From: Gemmatimonadales bacterium
GTDB taxonomy: Bacteria > Gemmatimonadota > Gemmatimonadetes > Gemmatimonadales > GWC2-71-9
Assembly (NCBI GenBank): GCA_030597435.1
Contig: JAUVRV010000039.1
Span: forward strand, 1 to 12,118
DNA length: 12,118 bases
Reading direction: 5' to 3'
The notes under the pieces: generated by a model
Databases searched by the model: none
Seen by the model: the letters and a program-made list of their open reading frames with translations, nothing else
What the model was told of the DNA's origin: nothing
Program-made: the position numbers and the translations under genes
In this document: positions 5,211 through 11,598 of the stretch, in pieces
How the letters are laid out: each line of letters starts with the position of its first letter
Numbering within the stretch: position 1 is the first letter of the stretch

Positions 5211-6296
5211 CTAGTACTTGAGATCTGCTTTTGCAGCGAATTTTTCGAGCAGTTCCTGCTGTTCCGGCGTCAGGTCCTCTGGGATCTTGACGGCAATCTC
5301 CACGAACTGATCGCCCTTGCGTCCGTTACGGTCCACACCCTGACCCTTGATGCGGAGCTTGCGTCCCGGCTGCGTTGCGGGTGGGATCTTCACGACCACC
5401 TTCTGCCCATGGATGGTCCTCACCTGCAGCTTCGTGCCCAGCGCTGCCTGGGCGAAGTTCAACGGAATGGTGCAGTGGATATCGAGACCCTGCCGTCGGA
5501 AGAAACGATCGGCCTTGACCTTGAAGGTGACGATCAAGTCGCCAGGTCGTCCACCGGTCGGGTTGCGCTGGCCCTGTCCCTGGAGCCTCACTTTGTGTCC
5601 CGAATCGGTACCCGGTGGCACCGTCACCCGCAGTTTCTTGTCGATCGAGACTTCTCCTCCACCCGCGCATCTGCCGCACGCCTGACTGGCGACCCGCCCA
5701 CGGCCCCTGCAAGCCGGGCATGGCCGATTGACGGCGAACCCCCCCTGACCGAAACTCACGGTCCCCCGTCCACCACATTCCTGACACGTGCTGACCTGAG
5801 CCCCGGGAGCGGCACCGGAACCGCCACACGTGGGACACGCTTCGGTCACCGGGATTGTGATCGGGACCTTGCCACCTAGCGCGGCTACCTTGAACGGGAT
5901 CTCGACCGTTTGCTCGATCGGCTCCACCTCACCCGACCGCTTGCCCCCCTTGCCAAAGATCGAGGAGAAGATGTCACCCAGGCCGGAAAAGCCACCCAGA
6001 TCCATGTCCTCGAACTTGGTAGATCCGGCTCGACCCGCCCGGCTACCCCAGCTCCTCGGCCCCCCCGCGAATGCGCCAAACTTGCGCATGGTGTCGTACT
6101 TCTTCTTCTGATCGGGATCGCTCAGGACCGAGTAGGCCTCTGAGATCTCCTTGAACCGCTCCGAAGCCGCTTTGTTGTTGGGATTGGCATCGGGATGGTA
6201 TTGCTTGGCGAGACTGCGGTATTCCTTCTTTATCTCGTCCGCCGATGCCTTGTCGGAGACACCCAGAACCTGGTAGTAGTCCTTGGCCGGAGCCAT
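5211..6296 (-). CDS. dnaJ: Chaperone protein DnaJ (type I Hsp40)
   Basis: DnaJ delivers unfolded clients to DnaK and stimulates its ATPase. The protein has 361 residues, slightly short for the family. The J-domain spans 5-70 with the essential HPD at 34-36. A short glycine/phenylalanine region follows (about 73-120). Then come four zinc-finger repeats of the C-x2-C-x-G-x-G type starting at Cys154, Cys171, Cys193 and Cys207, and the two C-terminal client-binding domains. All eight zinc ligands are present. The ATG lies two bases after the grpE stop, with AGAGG seven bases upstream inside grpE, so the two are co-transcribed. It converges on the lipoprotein gene with a four-base gap that leaves no room for a separate terminator. 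Confidence 0.97.
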   Translation of the reverse strand: MAPAKDYYQVLGVSDKASADEIKKEYRSLAKQYHPDANPNNKAASERFKEISEAYSVLSDPDQKKKYDTMRKFGAFAGGPRSWGSRAGRAGSTKFEDMDLGGFSGLGDIFSSIFGKGGKRSGEVEPIEQTVEIPFKVAALGGKVPITIPVTEACPTCGGSGAAPGAQVSTCQECGGRGTVSFGQGGFAVNRPCPACRGRGRVASQACGRCAGGGEVSIDKKLRVTVPPGTDSGHKVRLQGQGQRNPTGGRPGDLIVTFKVKADRFFRRQGLDIHCTIPLNFAQAALGTKLQVRTIHGQKVVVKIPPATQPGRKLRIKGQGVDRNGRKGDQFVEIAVKIPEDLTPEQQELLEKFAAKADLKY

Positions 6297-6298
6297 GC

Positions 6299-6952
6299 CT
6301 AGGCCTCTGCTCCGTCGTCTGGTGGCGCCTCTACGTAAACCTGAACGCGAGCCGGTCGCAGCAGTTGCTCACCCATTTTGTATCCTACCTGCAGTACCAT
6401 CGCGACTTGATTTTCCTGCTCTTCGTTCTGTGCCGGTGCCGTGGCGACAGCCTCCTGGAAATGTGGATCGAACTTCTCGCCCTCGGCGCCGGTCCGCTCG
6501 AGACCCTTGTTCGCCAATTCGCGCAGCAGTTTGCGCTCGACCAGCTCGACACCTGACACTACGTCGGCCACGCTTACCTGATTCGCATCCAACTCGGTCA
6601 CCCGGGCGAGATCATCGATCGAGTCAAGCAACGTCTCCATCAAGTCGGCCTGCGCCCGATTCCAGGTCTCGCTCCGTTCCTTGATCCGGCGGTTGCGGAA
6701 GTTGGCACACTCCGCGGCCAGGCGCAGGTAGGCATCCTTCTGCGTATCGAGTTCTCCCTTGAGCCGCGCGATCGTCTCTTCCGGCATCTCGAGCAGCTCG
6801 TCCGGGCCCGCTTCGCCCTCGGCCGGGATTTCGTGCTCCGCGCCCTCCGCCACCGGCTCTATCATCTCGGCCGCCTCAGCCTCCGGAGCTTCCGCCTCCT
6901 TCGGCTGTTCAATCTCTATCTCAGGCTTGTGCTTCTTTTTCCGTTTCCCCAT
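6299..6952 (-). CDS. grpE: Nucleotide exchange factor GrpE
   Basis: GrpE releases ADP from DnaK so the chaperone cycle can continue. The protein has 217 residues. A lysine-rich start and a long acidic, probably disordered stretch (11-60) precede the dimerising helix (about 55-105, with NFRNRRIKERSE). The core has the family motifs FDPHFQEAV (161-169) and VGYKMGEQLLRPARVQV (189-205). GGAAGGA lies just upstream of the ATG (6950-6952). It leads a two-gene grpE-dnaJ unit; neither hrcA nor dnaK is adjacent, and no CIRCE operator is visible upstream. Confidence 0.96.
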   Translation of the reverse strand: MGKRKKKHKPEIEIEQPKEAEAPEAEAAEMIEPVAEGAEHEIPAEGEAGPDELLEMPEETIARLKGELDTQKDAYLRLAAECANFRNRRIKERSETWNRAQADLMETLLDSIDDLARVTELDANQVSVADVVSGVELVERKLLRELANKGLERTGAEGEKFDPHFQEAVATAPAQNEEQENQVAMVLQVGYKMGEQLLRPARVQVYVEAPPDDGAEA

Positions 6953-6979
6953 CAGTCCTTCCGATTGCCCTTTAGTCTC

Positions 6980-6988
6980 ACAATATCA
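6980..6988 (-). promoter_or_regulatory. Candidate extended -10 promoter of grpE-dnaJ
   Basis: On the minus strand TGATATTGT combines an extended -10 TG (6987-6988) with the hexamer TATTGT (6980-6985, four of six). No good -35 is placed upstream. A start near 6973 would leave about 20 bases of leader containing the ribosome-binding site. The site lies just downstream of the element at 6991-7011. Confidence 0.33.
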
Positions 6989-6990
6989 GC

Positions 6991-7011
6991 GACTTACACC
7001 CGCAAGAACTA
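6991..7011 (-). promoter_or_regulatory. 21-base element shared with the ybaB upstream region
   Basis: This 21-base stretch matches 11536-11556 at 18 positions, including an exact ten-base core GCAAGAACTA (plus strand). Both lie upstream of minus-strand genes in the same orientation. A weaker relative with the core CCGCAAGGACT lies near 3294 before the osmoprotectant operon. It may be a promoter part or regulator site. Confidence 0.4.
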
Positions 7012-7048
7012 TAACAGCGGCCGCACCTCCCCGCACCACACATCACAC

Positions 7049-7081
7049 GGTTGCCCGGCTACCCGGGTTTCCCGGTTTCCC
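7049..7081. repeat. Octamer array, GGTTTCCC type, four units
   Basis: Four units of eight, eight, nine and eight bases fit GGNNNCCC on the plus strand, followed by a partial GGCC. The unit type and the closing GGTTTCCC-GGCC match the array at 831-854, so this is one dispersed family. It lies in the grpE-cinA intergenic region. Confidence 0.72.
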
Positions 7082-7103
7082 GGCCCCGCCTCTCCGCCAC
7101 CAC

Positions 7104-7131
7104 AAATCGCAAATCGTCAATCGCAAATCCC
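7104..7131. repeat. Heptamer array, AAATCGC type, four units
   Basis: Four contiguous seven-base units (AAATCGC and variants) lie on the plus strand. It shares the exact 18-base string ATCGCAAATCGTCAATCG (7106-7123) with the next array (7158-7175). Between the two arrays is a compact GC palindrome at 7129-7141 (arms CCCGC/GCGGG). That palindrome could help end cinA transcription, although it has no T-run. Confidence 0.8.
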
Positions 7132-7148
7132 GCCGGGCGGGGGGTGGA

Positions 7149-7176
7149 AAATCGTATATCGCAAATCGTCAATCGA
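7149..7176. repeat. Heptamer array, AAATCGT type, four units
   Basis: Four contiguous seven-base units (AAATCGT, ATATCGC, AAATCGT and CAATCGA type) lie in the same orientation as the array at 7104-7131, 52 bases further on at the shared 18-mer. Confidence 0.8.
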
Positions 7177-7183
7177 AATTCTT

Positions 7184-7204
7184 CGTTCCCTTTACCCTTT
7201 TCCC
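7184..7204. repeat. Pyrimidine heptamer array, NNTNCCC type, three units
   Basis: Three seven-base units lie on the plus strand, the first being CGTTCCC as in the array at 954-988. Irregular C/T-rich sequence follows and reaches the cinA stop codon at 7222-7224, which therefore sits at the edge of the repeat. Confidence 0.6.
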
Positions 7205-7221
7205 TCCCCCGTCCCCTCTCC

Positions 7222-8478
7222 TCATTCTGCAAGCATCTGTCTGACCAGATCCATCCCCGCCTGCGCAGCGCGGTGTCGCACTTCCTCCCGTTCCCCCGGG
7301 AACCAGCGCTTGTGCGATTCTACGGCTTCCCCCAGCTTCGCCGCAACCCACACCGTTCCGCGCGGCTTCTCCTCGGTGCCCCCGCCCGGGCCGGCTATCC
7401 CGGTGATCGCCAATCCCACCCCCGTGCCGAACCGCCGGCAGACACCCTCAACCATGGCGCGGACCACCTCGCGGCTCACCGCTCCGTGCTGCTCGAGCGT
7501 CTCGGCAGATACCCCCAAGTCCCGGATTTTGGATTCGTTGGAATAGCAGACGATGCCACCCGCGAACACGTCCGAAGACCCCGCCACAGCGGTGAGCTTG
7601 GCACCAACCAAGCCTCCGGTACACGACTCCGCGACGGCAAGCTTCAGCCCTTTCCGCCGCAGTTCATCCAGCAAGACCGCTGCCAGCTGGACGTTCCCCT
7701 CCCCATAGACGTTTCGCCCCAGCGCCGGAAGCAGTAGATCGACGTCTTTCGCCAGCTCCGCCTCCGCTTGCTTGGCCGGCATTTGCCAGGCTGTAAGCCG
7801 TAGGTCTGGCCCTTCGACGCCAGGCAGATACGCCAACGTAACGGGGCCGAGCTGCCGTTCTAGATCACCGATGCGATCGGCAAGACCTGACTCGGAGACT
7901 CCGGTCGTGCGCAGGGTGCGGGAGAGCGTGACTACCGGGTCGGAGCCCTGAGCCGGCGGATCGTACCGTTCGATACGGGGAATGACCTCGCGTTCCAGTA
8001 TCCGCCGCATCTCGTCGGGGATCCCGGGCAGAAGAACGGCAACACCCGATTCACCCGTTAGCCAGAGGCCGGGCGCCGTTCCTCTGGGATTGGGCAGCAC
8101 TTCGGCGCCCCGCGGCACTTCGGCCTGGGTGCGGTTACTCTCAGGCATCGGACCGCGACTCAGCTTGGCAAACCTCTGGCGCAGAAGCTCCAGATACGCT
8201 TCGTCCAGGTCCAGCGGTGCACCGAACAGCTCGGCAACTGCCCGCTTGGTGATGTCATCGCGGGTGGGACCGAGACCGCCGGTTACGATTACGAAGCCGC
8301 TGCGTGCGAGAGCCTCTGATACGGACGAACGTATCGATGCGGCATCGTCACCTACGGTAGTCCTGCGCACCACACGGGCACCCACGCCCGAGAGCACGCG
8401 TGCTATGTCTGCTGCGTTGCTGTCGAGGGTGAACCCCAAGAGGAGTTCGGTGCCGACGGTTACTACTTCAAGATCCAT
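7222..8478 (-). CDS. cinA: CinA: competence/damage-inducible protein, nicotinamide-nucleotide amidase
   Basis: The protein has 418 residues with the two usual CinA domains. The N-terminal molybdopterin-binding-like (COG1058) domain, about 4-170, has the motifs GTELLLG (9-15) and VTGGLGPTRDD (65-75). It is associated with ADP-ribose pyrophosphatase activity in some members. The C-terminal PncC domain (about 260-415) deamidates nicotinamide mononucleotide, salvaging pyridine nucleotides. It has AESCTGG (283-289) with the likely nucleophile Ser285, and ITGIAGPGGGTEEKPRGTVW (358-377). The ATG at 8476-8478 overlaps the end of pgsA by 11 bases, so translation is likely coupled; no clear ribosome-binding site is seen. 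It is the last gene of the dnaX-cinA run. Confidence 0.96.
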   Translation of the reverse strand: MDLEVVTVGTELLLGFTLDSNAADIARVLSGVGARVVRRTTVGDDAASIRSSVSEALARSGFVIVTGGLGPTRDDITKRAVAELFGAPLDLDEAYLELLRQRFAKLSRGPMPESNRTQAEVPRGAEVLPNPRGTAPGLWLTGESGVAVLLPGIPDEMRRILEREVIPRIERYDPPAQGSDPVVTLSRTLRTTGVSESGLADRIGDLERQLGPVTLAYLPGVEGPDLRLTAWQMPAKQAEAELAKDVDLLLPALGRNVYGEGNVQLAAVLLDELRRKGLKLAVAESCTGGLVGAKLTAVAGSSDVFAGGIVCYSNESKIRDLGVSAETLEQHGAVSREVVRAMVEGVCRRFGTGVGLAITGIAGPGGGTEEKPRGTVWVAAKLGEAVESHKRWFPGEREEVRHRAAQAGMDLVRQMLAE

Positions 8479-9130
8479 CGCCCGGGCTTGAGGTAGGCAT
8501 CCCGCGGAACAACATCCGGTAACGATAGATATAGACTCCGAGGGAATAGACTGTTACCAGCACGGTCACACCGAGCGTGATTGCGATGACGGTACCATGA
8601 AACTGTTCCCAGAACTCACCGAACCAGCCGGTTTCCCAGCCAAACTCGTGCCGCATATCCTTCCAGGCAAACCAGGTAATCATCGCGCCAATGAAGATGT
8701 CCTGAATGATCGTCTTGAACTTCCCAGCCCCAACCGCGGCTATGACTACACCTCTGCTCTGGGCAACGTGACGGAACACCGTCATCAGCAGCTCGCGTCC
8801 AACGAGTATGAATGCCACCCAGAGCGGGAAGTTGCCCCACCAGGGAATACCGTACTCCTGCATGCGGTAGTTGGTGATCCACCAGATGGGGACCAGCGAG
8901 GCAAACAAGAGCAGCTTGTCGGCGATCGGGTCCAACAGTTTGCCTATGTCTGTGATCTCGTCGCGCTCCCGGGCGAGACGGCCGTCGTAGATATCGCTGA
9001 TGGCCGCTGCCAGAAACACGACGAACGCAATGAGCTTGGGAACGTATCCGTCTATGAATGGGAGCAGCGCGATAACGGGAGTCAGCGCTATGCGACAGAG
9101 AGTCAGGATGTTGGGCAGCGTCCAGATCAT
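8468..9130 (-). CDS. pgsA: CDP-diacylglycerol-glycerol-3-phosphate 3-phosphatidyltransferase PgsA
   Basis: PgsA makes phosphatidylglycerophosphate from CDP-diacylglycerol and glycerol-3-phosphate in the membrane, the committed step to phosphatidylglycerol. The protein has 220 residues with several hydrophobic helices. The full CDP-alcohol phosphotransferase motif D-x2-DG-x2-AR-x8-G-x3-D-x3-D is present: Asp46, Asp49-Gly50, Ala53-Arg54, Gly63, Asp67 and Asp71. The start TLPNILTLCRI is typical of PgsA. Tryptophan- and charge-rich loops (84-104 and 154-178) make it slightly longer than the usual 180-200 residues. The gene lies 12 bases after mglA and overlaps cinA. A related alcohol substrate cannot be excluded, but PgsA is by far the likeliest. 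Confidence 0.93.
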   Translation of the reverse strand: MIWTLPNILTLCRIALTPVIALLPFIDGYVPKLIAFVVFLAAAISDIYDGRLARERDEITDIGKLLDPIADKLLLFASLVPIWWITNYRMQEYGIPWWGNFPLWVAFILVGRELLMTVFRHVAQSRGVVIAAVGAGKFKTIIQDIFIGAMITWFAWKDMRHEFGWETGWFGEFWEQFHGTVIAITLGVTVLVTVYSLGVYIYRYRMLFRGMPTSSPGDGS

Positions 9131-9142
9131 GGCCGCACCGAT

Positions 9143-9817
9143 TCAGCTAAGCAATTTCAGGACCGTTTTTGCCAGCGCTCTGAGCGTATCGAACACACCG
9201 TCTCCCGTGATCGCCACCGACTCGAAGTAGGGCGCCCTCTCGAGCCACATGCTATCTACCTCTTCGATCAGAAACTCACCTTCGTGCCACGGGTCCGGTG
9301 TGACCTTCTTTCTTACGGCTTCCTCGACCGGCCATCCCGGATTCAGCTGGGACTGCAGTTCCGCAATAGGAGCTGCGTTGGGCAGATCGCGTTTGTTGTA
9401 TTGCACGACAAATGGGATCTTGGTCAGATCGTATCCATACTCGGCCATGTTGTCATACAGATTCTGCATCGATTCGATGTTGGCCTCATTGCGATCCAAC
9501 TGACTGTCGGCAACGAATACCACACCGTCGACACCCTTCAGAATCAGCTTACGCGATGCGTTGTAATAGACTTGGCCGGGAACCGTGTACAGATGGAACC
9601 GTGTCTTGAATCCACGAATGGTGCCGAGGTCCACCGGGAGAAAATCAAAGAAGAGGGTACGTTCGGTCTCAGTAGCGAGCGACACCATCTTGCCCCGCGT
9701 ATCTGGTGCAACCTTCTTGTACACGTGCTCCAGATTCGTTGTCTTGCCACCCAATCCCGGTCCGTAGTAAACCAGCTTACAGTTGATTTCCCGGGAAGCG
9801 TAGTTGATCATCGACAT
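9143..9817 (-). CDS. mglA: MglA-type Ras-like GTPase
   Basis: MglA proteins are bacterial small GTPases that mark the leading cell pole and control gliding or type IV pilus motility in Myxococcus. The protein has 224 residues. It has the P-loop GPGLGGKTT (19-27), ATETERTLFFDFLP (48-61), a TVPGQ switch (78-82), and NKRD (141-144) for guanine recognition. The ending GDGVFDTLRALAKTVLKLL is typical. Between LNPG (158-161) and PYFESV (196-201) lie about 30 residues (162-195, rich in charged and aromatic residues) that usual MglA proteins of about 195 residues lack. The ATG at 9815-9817 has GGAAGG 11 bases upstream; a second ATG two codons on is possible. It follows mglB by 18 bases. Motility itself is not shown by this window. 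Confidence 0.94.
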   Translation of the reverse strand: MSMINYASREINCKLVYYGPGLGGKTTNLEHVYKKVAPDTRGKMVSLATETERTLFFDFLPVDLGTIRGFKTRFHLYTVPGQVYYNASRKLILKGVDGVVFVADSQLDRNEANIESMQNLYDNMAEYGYDLTKIPFVVQYNKRDLPNAAPIAELQSQLNPGWPVEEAVRKKVTPDPWHEGEFLIEEVDSMWLERAPYFESVAITGDGVFDTLRALAKTVLKLLS

Positions 9818-9835
9818 TATCGACCGCGCCTTCCC

Positions 9836-10333
9836 TCAATCTCCAAAGAGTTTGTCGATTTCGTCTTCTGCACCTTCGAGCAAACCGCGACGCTCGGTCG
9901 ACGGAGCGGCCCCGGGGGCCTCTCGCCTGAACATCTCGTCAAATATCGCCACGAGATCACGAACCGTCTGCCTGACGCGCAGCCGTACCATACCAACGGT
10001 GGTACGCTCGTCGAAAAGCACGACGAGAATGACCCGTCTCGCGATGTCGGCAAGATACATGGACTCCTTCTCGCCCTGGTGTAACAGCGAAGCAAACTCA
10101 GGCTCCCCGATCATCTTGGCAAGTTGATCGTTGGCACTGAAATCCGCTGCCGTCAGGGACGCAAAAGCGGTGGCATCGAACGACATCTGCTCGCCGACGT
10201 TGACGAGCAGCTGCCCGGCGCGATCCACCAGCAGTGCACACCTCGCGTTCGACACCTTGAGAAGGTCGTTCAAGTGAGCGCTTATGCGCTGGTAGTCACT
10301 CTCTTCCAGTGACCAAGTGGCTGCACCAGACAT
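9836..10333 (-). CDS. mglB: Roadblock/LC7 domain protein, MglB-type GTPase-activating partner
   Basis: MglB homodimers stimulate GTP hydrolysis by MglA and set its polar position. The protein has 165 residues. The roadblock/LC7 fold covers about 14-133 (CALLVDRAGQLLVNVGE at the first strands, VILVVLFDERTTVGMVRLRV at the last). A linker and an acidic C-terminal helix EDEIDKLFGD follow; in Myxococcus MglB the C-terminal extension contacts MglA, and this tail may do the same. AGAGGA lies four bases before the ATG. It is directly followed by mglA, which makes the partner assignment strong. The annotation as an MglA activator is by family and neighbour. Confidence 0.9.
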   Translation of the reverse strand: MSGAATWSLEESDYQRISAHLNDLLKVSNARCALLVDRAGQLLVNVGEQMSFDATAFASLTAADFSANDQLAKMIGEPEFASLLHQGEKESMYLADIARRVILVVLFDERTTVGMVRLRVRQTVRDLVAIFDEMFRREAPGAAPSTERRGLLEGAEDEIDKLFGD

Positions 10334-10342
10334 CTTGTCCTC

Positions 10343-10612
10343 TTACCCCAGTTTCGCTTCCATGCGCCGCGCGATCGCTTCCGCCCGACGCCGCAGCACA
10401 GGATGCCTCTCCCATGCCAGGTAGTCTTGTAGCAGATGAACCGCCTCCACACTGGGGTGACTGTTCACGTACCCCAACGCCGAGAGGCGTCGCAATGGCC
10501 GTCCACTGAACAGCTGCCTCCGATGGCGGTCCATCGAGTGCTGTGCCAGCAACGCTCCGGCCGTGGTTCCCACCACCAGTCCGATCAAGAGAGCGCGTGT
10601 CTTTGGTCCCAT
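10343..10612 (-). CDS. Small membrane-anchored protein of unknown function
   Basis: I do not recognise a family. The 89-residue product has a single hydrophobic segment with small residues (ALLIGLVVGTTAGALLA, 7-23). It is followed by a basic stretch (HRRQLFSGRPLRR, 30-42) and an amphipathic, arginine-rich helical part (46-89) that resembles a short HEAT-like pair. The N-terminus resembles YtxH-type or glycine-zipper membrane anchors. It is very likely real. Its ATG shares one base with the recR stop (TGATG), it ends nine bases before mglB, and it has no competing frame. With the basic stretch just after the membrane segment, a cytoplasmic C-terminal part is inferred. Confidence 0.8.
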   Translation of the reverse strand: MGPKTRALLIGLVVGTTAGALLAQHSMDRHRRQLFSGRPLRRLSALGYVNSHPSVEAVHLLQDYLAWERHPVLRRRAEAIARRMEAKLG

Positions 10613-11208
10613 CAGCCAGACATCTCCCGTCGCGCCGTGAGAGCCTGCGCGACGGTCACACCGTCCGCATACTCCAAGTCTCCCCCAACGGGCAGGCCAA
10701 GTGCAATTCTGGTAATCTGCACTCCGCAGTCGTCCAACACGCCCCGGACGTACGTGGCCGTTACTTCTCCCTCCATCGAGGGATTGGTTGCCAATATCAC
10801 CTCTCGCACCTGACTGCCGTTTGCCACGCGCGTCTGCAATCCTTCGATCCGCAGGTCGTCGGGTCCTATTCCGTCGAGCGGTGACAAGTGTCCACCCAAA
10901 ACGTGATACAGTCCTCTATATTCGCCGGTCCGCTCGATGGCCCCGATATCCGAGGCCTCCTCAACAACACAAACGAGTTCCTGATCGCGGCGCGGGTCCA
11001 CGCAAATCGGACACGGATCGGATTCACTCAAGTTGCCGCACAGCGAACACGATTTCACGAGCGTCGACACCGCCTTGATCGCAGCAGCAAGTCGGTTGAC
11101 GGCATCAGGCGGTTGCTTGAGCAGGAAGTATGTCAGCCGTGTGGCCGTTTTTCGGCCGATTCCTGGCAGCTTGGCCAGCTCGCAGGAAAGCTCCTCAATA
11201 GCCGGCAC
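10612..11208 (-). CDS. recR: Recombination mediator protein RecR
   Basis: RecR acts with RecO (and RecF) to load RecA on gapped DNA. The protein has 198 residues, the standard length. A helix-hairpin-helix is at 11-28 (LAKLPGIGRKTATRL). A four-cysteine zinc site follows at Cys54, Cys57, Cys66 and Cys69. The Toprim domain starts at CVVEEASDIGAIERTGEY (80-97), and the C-terminal signature is LPVGGDLEYADGVTVAQAL. The GTG start lies four bases after the ybaB stop and has no evident ribosome-binding site, so translation probably depends on coupling to ybaB. The ybaB-recR pair next to dnaX is a widely conserved arrangement. Confidence 0.97.
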   Translation of the reverse strand: MPAIEELSCELAKLPGIGRKTATRLTYFLLKQPPDAVNRLAAAIKAVSTLVKSCSLCGNLSESDPCPICVDPRRDQELVCVVEEASDIGAIERTGEYRGLYHVLGGHLSPLDGIGPDDLRIEGLQTRVANGSQVREVILATNPSMEGEVTATYVRGVLDDCGVQITRIALGLPVGGDLEYADGVTVAQALTARREMSG

Positions 11209-11212
11209 GCCG

Positions 11213-11530
11213 TTACAACGGAAGCTGGAACGGCAGCGGTAGCCCTCCAGTTACCTTGCTCAACTCGCTCCGGTAGAGTTCCTGTGCCTTGCGCTGGGCT
11301 TCACTCACTGCCGCAAGAACGAGATCCTCGAGCATCTCGACGTCTCCGTCTGATGCGACGCTGGGTTCTATCTGGATCGACTGGATCTGGCCGCGACCAT
11401 CAACCGTGGCCTTGACCATCCCGCCCCCGGACGAACCGGTTACCGTCTGTTGAGCCAGCTCGGTCTGCATTTGGCTCAGCTTGCCCTGCATCTGCTGACC
11501 CAACTGTAGGAGCTGCGAAATATCGGCCAT
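11213..11530 (-). CDS. ybaB: YbaB/EbfC family nucleoid-associated protein
   Basis: This is a small DNA-binding protein that forms tweezer-like dimers and coats the nucleoid. It has 105 residues. An N-terminal coiled coil rich in glutamine and leucine (5-30) is followed by the conserved GGGMVKATVDGRGQIQSIQI (35-54) and a C-terminal helix (EMLEDLVLAAVSEAQRKAQE). The ATG at 11528-11530 gives the normal N-terminus (MADISQLLQLGQQMQ). A GTG four codons upstream is possible, and neither has a clear ribosome-binding site. It lies between dnaX (68 bases upstream) and recR (four bases downstream), as in many bacteria. Confidence 0.93.
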   Translation of the reverse strand: MADISQLLQLGQQMQGKLSQMQTELAQQTVTGSSGGGMVKATVDGRGQIQSIQIEPSVASDGDVEMLEDLVLAAVSEAQRKAQELYRSELSKVTGGLPLPFQLPL

Positions 11531-11535
11531 ATCTG

Positions 11536-11556
11536 GACTCACACGTGCAAGAACTA
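11536..11556 (-). promoter_or_regulatory. 21-base element shared with the grpE upstream region
   Basis: This is the partner of the element at 6991-7011 (18 of 21 identical). It sits in the 68-base gap between dnaX and ybaB, six bases before the ybaB ATG. A degenerate second copy of its core (ACGTTGCAAGCTACC, from 11562) lies immediately upstream of the gene-side copy, so the site is a tandem pair here. An internal promoter or a repeat-derived sequence are both possible. Confidence 0.38.
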
Positions 11557-11598
11557 CCGTAAACGTTGCAAGCTACCCTAGGCGTTGGGGAGCCGCAA

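Noticed and set aside
7049..7204. CRISPR-like array
   Set aside because: Units are seven or eight bases with no unique spacers between them, and no cas gene is in the window.
6953..7221. CIRCE operator or heat-shock sigma promoter before grpE-dnaJ
   Set aside because: I searched the spacer for TTAGCACTC / GAGTGCTAA arms and for CTTGAA with CCCCAT-type elements and found neither.
8597..10084. Long plus-strand open frame (495 codons)
   Set aside because: It is antisense to pgsA, mglA and mglB, each of which has complete catalytic or nucleotide-binding motifs on the minus strand. The plus-strand translation has no recognisable domain.
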